Part shown: one piece after another, positions 1-6,447 of the stretch
Position numbering within the stretch: the stretch's first letter is position 1
Layout: each line of letters starts with the position of its first letter
NCBI GenBank assembly: GCA_021203425.1
Contig: JAJQBF010000238.1
Coordinates: forward strand, 1-26,109
Length of the DNA stretch: 26,109 nucleotides
Direction of reading: 5' to 3'
DNA from: Clostridiales bacterium
GTDB taxonomy: Bacteria > Bacillota > Clostridia > Lachnospirales > CAG-274
Translations under genes and position numbers: made by a program
The notes under the pieces: generated by a model
Told to the model about the DNA's origin: nothing
Databases searched by the model: none
Seen by the model: only the letters and a program-made list of their open reading frames with translations

Positions 1-1008
1 ATAAAGAACAGATGTATTGTTCTTCACTACGGCTTTTTTCTTTCCGGAGAGGATTTTTCGGAGCTTTACGGCATAGGCAGCTATGATGAAATACCCGAAT
101 TTGATTCCATTGCGGTAACAGACGGCAGCTCGGAGGGATTTACGGTGCTTTTTTTCAACTCCTTTACCCTTGAAGGGGCTGTTTATAAAATGAATGAATA
201 TTCGGGCTTAAAGGATATTAATACAGTAATTGACGAGGCTCAGCTTCCCTATAACGGGATTTATTATGTTTCTTCGGTTCAAAACAATTATGATGTCTTT
301 TTAGGCAATGAATTTATTCCCACATGGGCAGGAGAAGTTTATTATTATACAATAACGAAGAGTAATCCCGTTGCCGAAAACGGAATTGTAACGGAATCTG
401 CGGTAGATAAATATGTAAACGCTTATTTTGACAATCCCGTGTTAAAATGGACAAGCGTAGATGACGGGGTTTATATTTTCAGCGATGAAAACACAGTTGT
501 AAAATATTATCCCACAGGAGTTATGGAGTACGCAAGCTATACCGGAGGCAAGACAGACGACTTAAGTCTGGGCGAAAGTCTCGGAGCTGCCGAAGCATTT
601 TTAAACTATGACACAAATTTAAATAATGAATATTATCTGTCCGGTTATAAATATGAAGACGACGGCAGGATAACATTTTATTTTAATTATAAAATAAATA
701 ACTCTCTTCTTATGCTTTCCGATGAGTTAAAAGAAAAAACCGAAATGAACAGCTTTATAGAGGTTACAACAGACGGAAACAAGGTTACAAGGTATAAAAG
801 ATATTTAAGCGACTATGTAACAACCATAAAAGACCCTGTCTATACTGAAAAGACGTTCTTAGAAGTTATCGACAACGGCTTAAGCAAGCTGGGAGGAGAA
901 TATATAGAATCTCTTAAGCTTTCATATCTTGAATCAGGAGAAACAAGCGTTCCCCTCTGCTATGTTGCCTCAATTGATGAAAAAAATTATGTTGAAACAG
1001 CTTTTTAG
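1..1008 (+). CDS. 3' part of a secreted or membrane-associated protein, possibly YycI-like
   Basis: The frame is open from the first base to the TAG at 1006-1008, so the start lies outside the window and about 335 residues are visible. There are no membrane segments in the visible part, which is rich in Tyr, Asp and Asn and looks extracytoplasmic. The pattern of short aromatic beta-strand-like segments (for example YYLSGYKYEDDGRITFYFNY and IEVTTDGNKVTRYKRYL) resembles YycI/YycH-type regulators of the WalRK two-component system. This is only an impression from residue patterns, and the usual neighbours (walR, walK, an MBL-fold hydrolase) are not in view. The gene is followed by a hairpin terminator and a convergent gene. 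Confidence is high that it is coding and low for the family. Confidence 0.85.
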   Translation: MKNRCIVLHYGFFLSGEDFSELYGIGSYDEIPEFDSIAVTDGSSEGFTVLFFNSFTLEGAVYKMNEYSGLKDINTVIDEAQLPYNGIYYVSSVQNNYDVFLGNEFIPTWAGEVYYYTITKSNPVAENGIVTESAVDKYVNAYFDNPVLKWTSVDDGVYIFSDENTVVKYYPTGVMEYASYTGGKTDDLSLGESLGAAEAFLNYDTNLNNEYYLSGYKYEDDGRITFYFNYKINNSLLMLSDELKEKTEMNSFIEVTTDGNKVTRYKRYLSDYVTTIKDPVYTEKTFLEVIDNGLSKLGGEYIESLKLSYLESGETSVPLCYVASIDEKNYVETAF

Positions 1009-1041
1009 GCTTGAATTTTATAGGATAATATTAAACAATAA

Positions 1042-1066
1042 GGCTGCCTCAGTGGGCAGCCCTTTT
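1042..1066 (+). terminator. Rho-independent terminator
   Basis: A perfect 7-bp stem, GGCTGCC (1042-1048) with GGCAGCC (1055-1061), has a 6-base loop and is followed by CTTTT. It lies 33 bases after the stop of the upstream gene and before the convergent gene. Confidence 0.8.
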
Positions 1067-1123
1067 GAATGTATATAGATTTTTAAGAGAAAGTACTCAG
1101 CGATTCTTTGAATTAATAAAAGC

Positions 1124-1864
1124 TTACAGAGGCAAAGCTGTTTTTATGCTGTCTTTCATAGTATTATACGTGCTTTCACTGTTTGTTGTATATGAGAAAA
1201 TATAAAAGATATTATTTGCTGATACAGCACAATCTAAGCAGTAATCAGTATCATAACCATTAGATGCTGCTCCGTAGTATTCAGAATAATATCTGCCGTC
1301 TATTTCTTCATATCCCCAATTAGGGGTATAAAATGTATAATGTCCCGAATCACCTAAGTGATTCAGATACATACCGAGCAATTCATCTGCACTGAAAAAA
1401 TCACCGTATTGTGTAGTTACAGTAATATTTCCAGAATCGGTATAATTGACCAGGAAAAGATCACAGCCGTTTACTTCATAAATATTTTGCCTAACCCAGT
1501 CATCAGACAGGGTTATTGTATAACCTGTACCACTATATTGAGTATCGGCAGAGGCAGCCGAGACAGCCGGTTCTTCTTCGTCCCACAGATATACGCTTTT
1601 TGTATCGCCGTCCCAGGTTACGTCCATATCTGCGGCGGTTGCGGCGCCCCTAAGCGGCAGGTATGTTGTACCGTTATAAATAAAAGGTTCAATGGTATTG
1701 CCGTCTGCGTCTTCAAGCTGACACAAAACATTGTCCTTATAAACCTTTATGTTGTTATAGGCAACCTGAATATTTTCATATCCGCTTTTGCCGTAAACCA
1801 ATATGCTTGAGCAAAGCGCCGCTGCCAGTACACCGCAAATAAATCCCTTAAGTTCCTTTTTCAT
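1124..1864 (-). CDS. Secreted stalk-domain (copper amine oxidase N-terminal-like) protein
   Basis: This is a 246-aa exported protein. Residues 1-25 form a signal peptide (two Lys, then a hydrophobic run with LAAALCSSILVYG). Residues about 30-95 match the copper amine oxidase N-terminal-like 'stalk' domain common on Clostridia surfaces: a strand, then YNGTTYLPLRGAATAADMDV, then the W..D...V.L ending. Residues about 113-246 form a second domain (YTITLSDDW near its start, FYIFSYTTNSESTY near its end) that faintly resembles PsbP/DcrB-like folds; I do not claim a function for it. The ATG is preceded by AAAGGGGG. A sigma-A promoter lies about 80 bases upstream. The same stalk domain recurs in the 535-aa protein at 2690-4297, so the two may share a surface role. 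The coding call is certain; the biochemical role is unknown. Confidence 0.88.
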   Translation of the reverse strand: MKKELKGFICGVLAAALCSSILVYGKSGYENIQVAYNNIKVYKDNVLCQLEDADGNTIEPFIYNGTTYLPLRGAATAADMDVTWDGDTKSVYLWDEEEPAVSAASADTQYSGTGYTITLSDDWVRQNIYEVNGCDLFLVNYTDSGNITVTTQYGDFFSADELLGMYLNHLGDSGHYTFYTPNWGYEEIDGRYYSEYYGAASNGYDTDYCLDCAVSANNIFYIFSYTTNSESTYNTMKDSIKTALPL

Positions 1865-1944
1865 TTAAAAACCCCCTTTAATAAAATTATATTTCTGCTG
1901 CCGACCTGCTGTGTGAATCATATCACCGGCAAGTTCATATATTT

Positions 1945-1974
1945 ATTATAAGGCAATATTTATGTGAAAGTCAA
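1945..1974 (-). promoter_or_regulatory. Sigma-A promoter of the stalk-domain protein gene
   Basis: On the minus strand the -35 TTGACT (1969-1974) and -10 TATAAT (1945-1950) are separated by 18 bases. They lie about 80 bases upstream of the ATG at 1864. Confidence 0.7.
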
Positions 1975-2028
1975 CATAAAGTCCCTTCTTTTTCCGAAAA
2001 ATTTTATCTTAAAACTGTGTTTTTGGGC

Positions 2029-2057
2029 TTGAAACAAAAGAAATATTGGTGTAAAAT
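2029..2057 (+). promoter_or_regulatory. Sigma-A promoter of the small 89-aa protein gene
   Basis: TTGAAA (2029-2034) and TAAAAT (2052-2057) are separated by 17 bases. Transcription would start near 2064, giving a leader of about 74 bases that holds a terminator-like hairpin. Confidence 0.6.
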
Positions 2058-2077
2058 AAAATATACAGAAAACGGCA

Positions 2078-2107
2078 GGGCAGTCTTTAACAGAGGCTGC
2101 TCTTTTT
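2078..2107 (+). terminator. Possible attenuator hairpin in the leader of the 89-aa protein gene
   Basis: GGGCAG (2078-2083) can pair with CTGCTC (2097-2102, one G-T pair) and is followed at once by TTTTT (2103-2107). It lies between the predicted promoter and the ribosome binding site, so it would stop transcription before the gene unless something interferes. I see no recognised aptamer next to it. The stem is short, so it may not be functional. Confidence 0.4.
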
Positions 2108-2137
2108 GGTTTATACAAAAGACAGGAGGGAATAAGT

Positions 2138-2407
2138 ATGGACACAATGACGAAACTTACTATTGCCGCAAGGCAGAACAAGGAAATAAAAGAGGCTATG
2201 CTTAAAACAAGAGAAGAGGCGGATCCGGCTGTGGCTTTTTGCAAAAAGGCGACGGAACTGGGCTTTCCCGTTACACTGGGCGATCTTCTTTCGGCGGAGA
2301 GTACAACAAGGGGAAATCTTCTTAAAAGCTGCAACGGCGGTGCCGACGGACCTCTTGACGGCTGGGGAGATGTATATGAGGAATTTTTTGCGGCAATAAA
2401 ATATTAA
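2138..2407 (+). CDS. Small conserved-looking protein of unknown function (89 aa)
   Basis: The frame starts at an ATG with a strong GGAGGG ribosome binding site 8 bases upstream, and ends before a hairpin with a run of eight T. The product is cytosolic: no signal peptide, no membrane segment, acidic at the C-terminus. The N-terminal half (TIAARQNKEIKEAMLK, then AVAFCKKATELGFPVTLGDL) has the helical F..K..E.GF..T..EL pattern of Nif11-like leader domains. The C-terminal part (LLKSCNGGADGPLDGWGDVY) has a Gly-Gly and an aromatic tail. This could be a precursor peptide of a modified natural product, but no modification enzyme is encoded nearby, so it may equally be a stand-alone small protein. I do not recognise the family with certainty. 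Confidence 0.75.
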   Translation: MDTMTKLTIAARQNKEIKEAMLKTREEADPAVAFCKKATELGFPVTLGDLLSAESTTRGNLLKSCNGGADGPLDGWGDVYEEFFAAIKY

Positions 2408-2425
2408 GAAAACGATGATTGATCG

Positions 2426-2469
2426 ACCGAACACGGAAAATAAAAAACGGGTTCGGCCTGTTTTTTTTG
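2426..2469 (+). terminator. Rho-independent terminator after the 89-aa protein gene
   Basis: CCGAAC (2427-2432) pairs with GTTCGG (2451-2456) and is followed by a CCTG spacer and TTTTTTTT (2461-2468). The loop is long (18 bases) but the T run is strong. Confidence 0.65.
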
Positions 2470-2490
2470 GGGGCATTGTCAAGACAAGAT

Positions 2491-2550
2491 TTTGTGAAAA
2501 ATCGAAAGAATTTATGAAAAGTCGAAATAAATTATGAAGAATCGGGAAGT
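2491..2550 (+). repeat. Three tandem 20-bp repeats upstream of a surface-protein promoter
   Basis: The units are 2491-2510, 2511-2530 and 2531-2550. Units 1 and 2 agree at 17 of 20 positions, units 2 and 3 at 12 of 20; the common core is TGAARARTCG (R is A or G). The array ends 4 bases before the -35 box of the next promoter. A 20-bp period is about two helical turns, which would place bound proteins on one face of the DNA. A short palindrome, TTGTC-AA-GACAA (2476-2487), lies just before it. Confidence 0.7.
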
Positions 2551-2554
2551 TTCC

Positions 2555-2583
2555 TTGACCCTGCCTTCGGACTGTGTTATTTT
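2555..2583 (+). promoter_or_regulatory. Sigma-A promoter of the 535-aa surface protein gene
   Basis: TTGACC (2555-2560) and TATTTT (2578-2583) are separated by 17 bases. The leader is about 100 bases long and begins with a 6-bp hairpin (CGATGG at 2594-2599 with CTGTCG at 2604-2609, including two G-T pairs). It also contains an AAAGGAGGG sequence near 2635 with no start codon behind it, in addition to the true ribosome binding site. Confidence 0.6.
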
Positions 2584-2689
2584 AGACTCAGCCCGATGGT
2601 AAGCTGTCGGTGCTTTGACATATTTTTACAATCAAAGGAGGGCAGATCGAAATCAATAAAATTTAAACTTATTTAGGAGGACAAATAAT

Positions 2690-4297
2690 ATGAAATTTAA
2701 AAGGGTGTTATCGACGGGGCTTTCTGCGGTTATGGCTGTTTCCTGCATCGGCTTAACTGCGGCGGCAGACACAGAAAACAATGGCTTAGGTATTGTGGAA
2801 AATGAAGACGTAACTTCCGGCGGTGCTTTGGATACAGAAGAAACCGGCTATGCCTTCGGCTCTGACAATACTGTTTTAAAAACGGGAACATATGATATTG
2901 ATGTATCCCTGAAAAATGCAGAAGATGAGAAAGAAGATTTATCAGCGGCAGACTGCGTTACAGGCGGCAGGCTGACCGTAAATGATGACGGAACGGCAAA
3001 GATTAAGCTTTTGCTTACGTCTGTGATAATTGATGAAAGTGAAGTGAGACTCGGCAGATGGCTTGTTTATCAGGCAGATTCTCCATCGGGGGTTACTTTA
3101 GACGCTGAGGAAACAAAGGACGAAAACGGACATATAACTGCTGTTGAATTTGACCTGCCGGATTCAAGTCTTGACGGAGTATATGTAAGTATATACACCG
3201 AAACATCGGAGACGGCGGAAGACGCTTACCTTGCCCTTGATTATAACTCGGCAAAGGAGCTTAATTATTACACGGCGGAAACATACACCGAGGACGGTGA
3301 AAAAATTACGGCTGCGGTAACAACCGCCGGAGGATTTATAAAAGAGATTTCATTTGAATCGGATACTGAAGACGAAACTCTTGAGGCTGAACTTGAATCT
3401 GATTCGGAAACCTTAACGGCACAGCTTTCAGGTCTTTTACCCTCACAGGCGCTGGCGCTTTATGAAGGGGGCGGATTTGAATATTCCTCGGAGACGGCTG
3501 TTAAAGCCCTGCTTTCGGCTCTTTCTATCGGAGCGGAAGAAGAAAGCAGCGAAGACGAAAGCGGCAGTGACAATGATAATGATAATGACAACGGAAATAC
3601 CGGCTCGGAAGACGAAAGCGAATATACAACGGCGGAAACGGAAACAGAAACTGTAACGGAAGACGAAACGGAAACAGAAACAGAAACGGCAGCTGAAACA
3701 ACTACGGAAAAAGCGGCGGAAACAACAACCAAAAAAAGCTCAAGTTCAAGCTCAAGCTCTAAAACATCAGGCTCAAGCGGTTCGGGAGGGGGCTCCCACG
3801 CTTATGTAGGGGCGGCATCATCTTCGTCAGCAAGTGATGAAGATGATGATGAAGAGGCGGAAGAGGTGTCTTATACATCGGGCTATGAAGTAAGAGTTAC
3901 TATAGGAAGCTCTTCCGTAGTTATAAACGGAAAAACAAGCACAATGGACGCAGCTCCCTACATACAGACATCAAGCTCATCAACTCTTGTGCCCTTAAGA
4001 TTTGTTGCCTTGGCAATTCTGGGCGGAAGTGTAAGCGATGCCGACACAAGCGACATTGTAAGCTGGGATTCCGACACGAGAACAGCCGCGATTTATGCCG
4101 GAGATGACGTAATAAAGTTTACCGCCGACAGCAATTATATGACAATTAACGGCGTAACTTCGGCTATGTCAAACGGCGTAAAGGCTGAGATTAAAGACGA
4201 CAGAATGTATATACCCTTCAGAGCCTTAGGCGAGGCTTTGGGAGCTGAAGTAGACTGGGAGAGTGACACAAAAACAGCAGTTTATGCAATAGAATAA
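2690..4297 (+). CDS. Secreted surface protein with acidic Thr/Ser/Glu linker and C-terminal stalk domain
   Basis: This is a 535-aa exported protein. Residues 1-26 form a signal peptide ending TAAA. Residues about 61-187 (GTYDIDVSLKN, then GTAKIKLLL, then VEFDLPDSSLDGVYVSIY) have the strand order of a NEAT-like or similar beta-sandwich; this is a weak resemblance. Residues about 283-395 are low complexity: Glu/Ser, a Asp-Asn run, ET repeats, a Ser run and an acidic run, as in a wall-spanning linker. Residues about 398-535 form a copper amine oxidase N-terminal-like stalk domain with two typical halves (LVPLRFVALAILGG and MYIPFRALGEALGAEVDW). There is no LPXTG anchor or lipobox, so it is secreted or held non-covalently. 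The ATG follows AGGAGG. The repeats and promoter upstream suggest regulated expression. A hairpin terminator follows. Confidence 0.92.
   Translation: MKFKRVLSTGLSAVMAVSCIGLTAAADTENNGLGIVENEDVTSGGALDTEETGYAFGSDNTVLKTGTYDIDVSLKNAEDEKEDLSAADCVTGGRLTVNDDGTAKIKLLLTSVIIDESEVRLGRWLVYQADSPSGVTLDAEETKDENGHITAVEFDLPDSSLDGVYVSIYTETSETAEDAYLALDYNSAKELNYYTAETYTEDGEKITAAVTTAGGFIKEISFESDTEDETLEAELESDSETLTAQLSGLLPSQALALYEGGGFEYSSETAVKALLSALSIGAEEESSEDESGSDNDNDNDNGNTGSEDESEYTTAETETETVTEDETETETETAAETTTEKAAETTTKKSSSSSSSSKTSGSSGSGGGSHAYVGAASSSSASDEDDDEEAEEVSYTSGYEVRVTIGSSSVVINGKTSTMDAAPYIQTSSSSTLVPLRFVALAILGGSVSDADTSDIVSWDSDTRTAAIYAGDDVIKFTADSNYMTINGVTSAMSNGVKAEIKDDRMYIPFRALGEALGAEVDWESDTKTAVYAIE
3560..3860 (+). 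repeat. Low-complexity coding tract (Asp-Asn, Glu-Thr, Ser and acidic runs)
   Basis: Inside the 535-aa protein gene the DNA is built of short near-repeats: GATAATGAT units, GAAACGGAAACAGAAAC units, AGCTCAAG units and GATGATGAT units. Such tracts commonly gain or lose units between strains. They encode the flexible linker at about residues 290-390. Confidence 0.8.
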
Positions 4298-4321
4298 TTT
4301 CACAGGAAAAAGAACATATGC

Positions 4322-4358
4322 AAAAAAGCCGCAGTCAGGAAGAACCGTGGCTTTTTTT
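4322..4358 (+). terminator. Rho-independent terminator after the 535-aa protein gene
   Basis: An 11-bp stem pairs AAAAAAGCCGC (4322-4332) with GTGGCTTTTTT (4347-4357), with one G-T pair and a T run as its 3' arm. Its left arm plus the next bases (AAAAAGCCGCAGTCA) recur exactly in the terminator at 6379-6412. Confidence 0.8.
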
Positions 4359-4376
4359 GCGTTAAAAAATAAAGAA

Positions 4377-4406
4377 TTGACAATTATATTGCTGATGTAG
4401 TATAAT
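4377..4406 (+). promoter_or_regulatory. Sigma-A promoter of the YARHG/SH3 and C39 lipoprotein operon
   Basis: A consensus TTGACA (4377-4382) and TATAAT (4401-4406) are separated by 18 bases. The leader of about 105 bases contains a 12-bp stem (4433-4444 with 4462-4473, one G-T pair, 17-base loop) without a T run. Confidence 0.8.
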
Positions 4407-4517
4407 CTTTTTGTAAATATATCGGGATTATTTTTAAGGAAACGAAGAACTTATTAATCGGCGTTTTCTTAAATTATATCAAAAAAGAATATGTGTTTAA
4501 AGACAGGGGGAAATTAA

Positions 4518-4814
4518 ATGAAAAAGGTGTTTTTTACATTATTGCTTTCGGCAGTAATGCTTTGCGGCTGTGGAAGTTCGCTTAGTTTTTTAGGCGGCGG
4601 TTCGACTGAAACAGAAGAAACAGGGGCAGAAAGCAGTACCGCTGTAAGCGGAGACAATATGCTTATGGCAGATTCGCCCGTAAGACTTTTAACCGAATCC
4701 GATATCGAGGGCAAGGATCACTTTACTGTAAGACTTATAAAAACGAAATACTTGCAAGGCATGGTTTTGTTTTTTCAAGCGATGAGGTTATGCGTAATTA
4801 TTTTAAAAATATGA
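4518..4814 (+). CDS. N-terminal piece of a frameshifted YARHG/SH3 lipoprotein
   Basis: This frame has a good start: ATG preceded by GGGGGA, a lipoprotein signal peptide with lipobox LCGC (Cys18), then a short acidic Ser/Thr linker and the beginning of a YARHG domain (LLTESDIEGKDHFTVRLI). At the A run 4739-4743 the frame becomes nonsense (KTKYLQG and onward). Read one frame over from there, the sequence continues as NEILARHGFVF, the hallmark of the YARHG domain. The intact gene would run 4518-5473 as a lipoprotein of about 318 residues. Only residues up to about 74 of this piece are meaningful. The break can be a real mutation or a base missing from the sequence. Confidence 0.75.
   Translation: MKKVFFTLLLSAVMLCGCGSSLSFLGGGSTETEETGAESSTAVSGDNMLMADSPVRLLTESDIEGKDHFTVRLIKTKYLQGMVLFFQAMRLCVIILKI
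4739..4743 (+). other. Frameshift site in an A run (A5 where A6 would restore the gene)
   Basis: Adding one A to this run joins the lipoprotein start and the YARHG/SH3 frame into one reading frame, giving ...FTVRLIKNEILARHG... . The upstream frame loses domain similarity exactly here, and the downstream frame gains it exactly here. Confidence 0.8.
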
Positions 4815-5473
4815 GCTGGTATACACCCGACCCTGATTTTACTCAGTCTCAGCTTATGGGGGTTGAGCTTGAAAACTTTAATTTTCTGCAAAGTTATTTA
4901 GACAAGCTTGATGAACAGGAAGAGACAACCGAGGCGGCTACACAGGCTGTTTCCGCTGCTCAGGCGCCGGCTGTTTCCGCCGCTCCGCCTGTGGTTTATC
5001 ATACAATCCTTTACTGTAACGCAAGCGACTACGCAACCCTCAGAACGGCACCCAGCAGAAGTGCGGGGGCAATATGTACATTGGGGTATAATACACCGGT
5101 TACACTTTTAGGTACATCGGGAGAATTTTATTATGTAAGCTATAACGGCACAAACGGATATGTGCTTGCCGAATTTTTCTCATACAACTCTTACCCTGAG
5201 AAAAACTACGGCAGCGGTTCAACCGGCGGCTCAAGCAGCACCACAAGCAGCGATCCCGTTTATTACTGCTGCGCAAGCGATTACGCAACTCTCAGATCTT
5301 CAGCAAGCAGAAACGCAAGCGCACTGGCAAGAATAACATATAACGAACCGGTAACCTACTTGGGCGCAAGCGGAGAATTTTCATATGTATCATATAACGG
5401 CACAAAGGGATATGTGCTTACAAAATTTCTTTCAGAAAGTGCTTATCCCGATAAGAATTATGACGAATATTAA
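4790..5473 (+). CDS. C-terminal piece of the frameshifted lipoprotein: end of YARHG domain plus two SH3b domains
   Basis: The apparent ATG start has no ribosome binding site and lies inside the YARHG domain, whose coding sequence in this frame extends back to about 4744 (NEILARHGFVF). After the domain end (YFKNMSWYTP) comes an Ala/Thr/Glu linker. Two bacterial SH3-like repeats follow, at about residues 70-133 and 157-215, each with the pattern ASDYATLR, then PVT.LG.SGEFSYVSYNG, then GYVL. Such SH3b repeats bind peptidoglycan, and YARHG domains occur in surface proteins, often with SH3 or peptidase modules. The next gene, a C39-like lipoprotein, begins 17 bases after the stop and is probably co-transcribed. 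Confidence 0.82.
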   Translation: MRNYFKNMSWYTPDPDFTQSQLMGVELENFNFLQSYLDKLDEQEETTEAATQAVSAAQAPAVSAAPPVVYHTILYCNASDYATLRTAPSRSAGAICTLGYNTPVTLLGTSGEFYYVSYNGTNGYVLAEFFSYNSYPEKNYGSGSTGGSSSTTSSDPVYYCCASDYATLRSSASRNASALARITYNEPVTYLGASGEFSYVSYNGTKGYVLTKFLSESAYPDKNYDEY

Positions 5474-5490
5474 AACGGGAGCAGACTTGA

Positions 5491-6351
5491 ATGAAGATTA
5501 ATTATTTAACCGCAGCAGTGATTACAGCAGCAGCACTCATATTTGTAACCGGCTGCAGCGGCAAAACGGCAGAAAACGAGGTTGAACTCGAAACGGCGGA
5601 TTCCGAAGATGAAGCGGCTGAAACGCATAAAAAAGCAGCGGCACTGCTTGAAGAAACAACGGAACAGGAAACACATAGCAGCAATGAAACCGAAGACGGG
5701 GAAGAGGAAGAAGAGTCGGTTTCGGAAACACAAAAACAAGACAGTGTTTCGAAAAGCAGTGACTCAGATGTAAGAATGGTTCTTCCTTTGGAGCCTATGG
5801 CTCAAGGCGCAGAGCTCCCGACAGGCTGTGAGATAACTTCTCTTACAACGGCTCTTAATTATTATTCACTTGATGCAGATAAATTCGATCTTGCCGATAA
5901 TTATCTTGAAAAAGGACCTGTTGGTACTGTGGATTTCAGAAAGGCTTTTGTGGGCGACCCACGTGACGGAAATTCCTACGGCTGTTATGCGCCTGTTATA
6001 GTAAATACTGCCGAAAAATATTTAAAAGCCCATAATTCGGAGCTTACCGCAAGTGATTTGACAGGAACGGATTTTAAAGATCTTTTTGAATATATCAAAA
6101 ATTACACTCCCGTAATTGTATTGGGAACCCTTGACTGTAATGCCGGGCATTACAGCGTAACATGGAACGTAGACGGTCGGGATTTGACTTGGTATACTCC
6201 GGAACACTGTATGGTGCTTTGCGGATATGATTATGAATCAAACGAAGTATGGGTGGGGGATCCTATGCACGGCGACATAAGAAGTTATGATATGGATTTA
6301 TTTGAAACAAGATATAATGAACTTCAGAAACAAGCTGTTGTAATACAGTAA
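5491..6351 (+). CDS. Lipoprotein with C39-like papain-fold peptidase domain
   Basis: This 286-aa protein has a lipoprotein signal peptide with lipobox VTGC (Cys22), so it is lipid-anchored outside the membrane. Residues 25-95 are an acidic Glu/Thr/Ser linker. Residues about 96-285 form a peptidase C39-like (C39_2) domain: the catalytic Cys is in PTGCEITSL (Cys113), the His in EHCMVL (His239), and the acidic third residue in VGDPMHG (Asp257). Family members cleave peptides or act on cell-wall substrates; the target here is unknown. The ATG has a modest CGGGAG ribosome binding site. It sits 17 bases after the SH3 lipoprotein and shares its promoter. A bidirectional terminator separates it from groEL. 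Confidence 0.88.
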   Translation: MKINYLTAAVITAAALIFVTGCSGKTAENEVELETADSEDEAAETHKKAAALLEETTEQETHSSNETEDGEEEEESVSETQKQDSVSKSSDSDVRMVLPLEPMAQGAELPTGCEITSLTTALNYYSLDADKFDLADNYLEKGPVGTVDFRKAFVGDPRDGNSYGCYAPVIVNTAEKYLKAHNSELTASDLTGTDFKDLFEYIKNYTPVIVLGTLDCNAGHYSVTWNVDGRDLTWYTPEHCMVLCGYDYESNEVWVGDPMHGDIRSYDMDLFETRYNELQKQAVVIQ

Positions 6352-6378
6352 TTATTTAAAAATTATATATAATACAAT

Positions 6379-6412
6379 AAAAAGCCGCAGTCATCGAAAA
6401 CAGCGGCTTTTA
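6379..6412. terminator. Bidirectional terminator between the C39 lipoprotein gene and groEL
   Basis: AAAAGCCGC (6380-6388) pairs perfectly with GCGGCTTTT (6403-6411). Because the arms are A- and T-rich at their outer ends, it can serve both converging transcripts. Confidence 0.85.
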
Positions 6413-6447
6413 AAGTTATATTTATTTGCGTCTGTGAACGACTGATA

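Noticed and set aside
2584..2640. Cyclic-di-GMP or other known riboswitch in the leader of the 535-aa protein gene
   Set aside because: The region has one short stem with G-T pairs and lacks the conserved core bases of the riboswitch classes I can recall.
2630..2665. Upstream small gene behind AAAGGAGGG in the leader of the 535-aa protein gene
   Set aside because: No ATG, GTG or TTG follows at usable distance with an open frame; it meets a stop almost at once.
3560..3860. CRISPR array or intergenic tandem repeat
   Set aside because: The repeats are short, have no unique spacers and lie in frame within a coding sequence as an acidic Thr/Ser linker.
4735..4750. Programmed -1 ribosomal frameshift joining the two lipoprotein frames
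   Set aside because: The 0-frame codons ATA-AAA-ACG do not form a proper X-XXY-YYZ slippery heptamer, the A run is only five, and no supporting stem or upstream ribosome-binding-like stimulator is evident. Mutation or sequence error is simpler.
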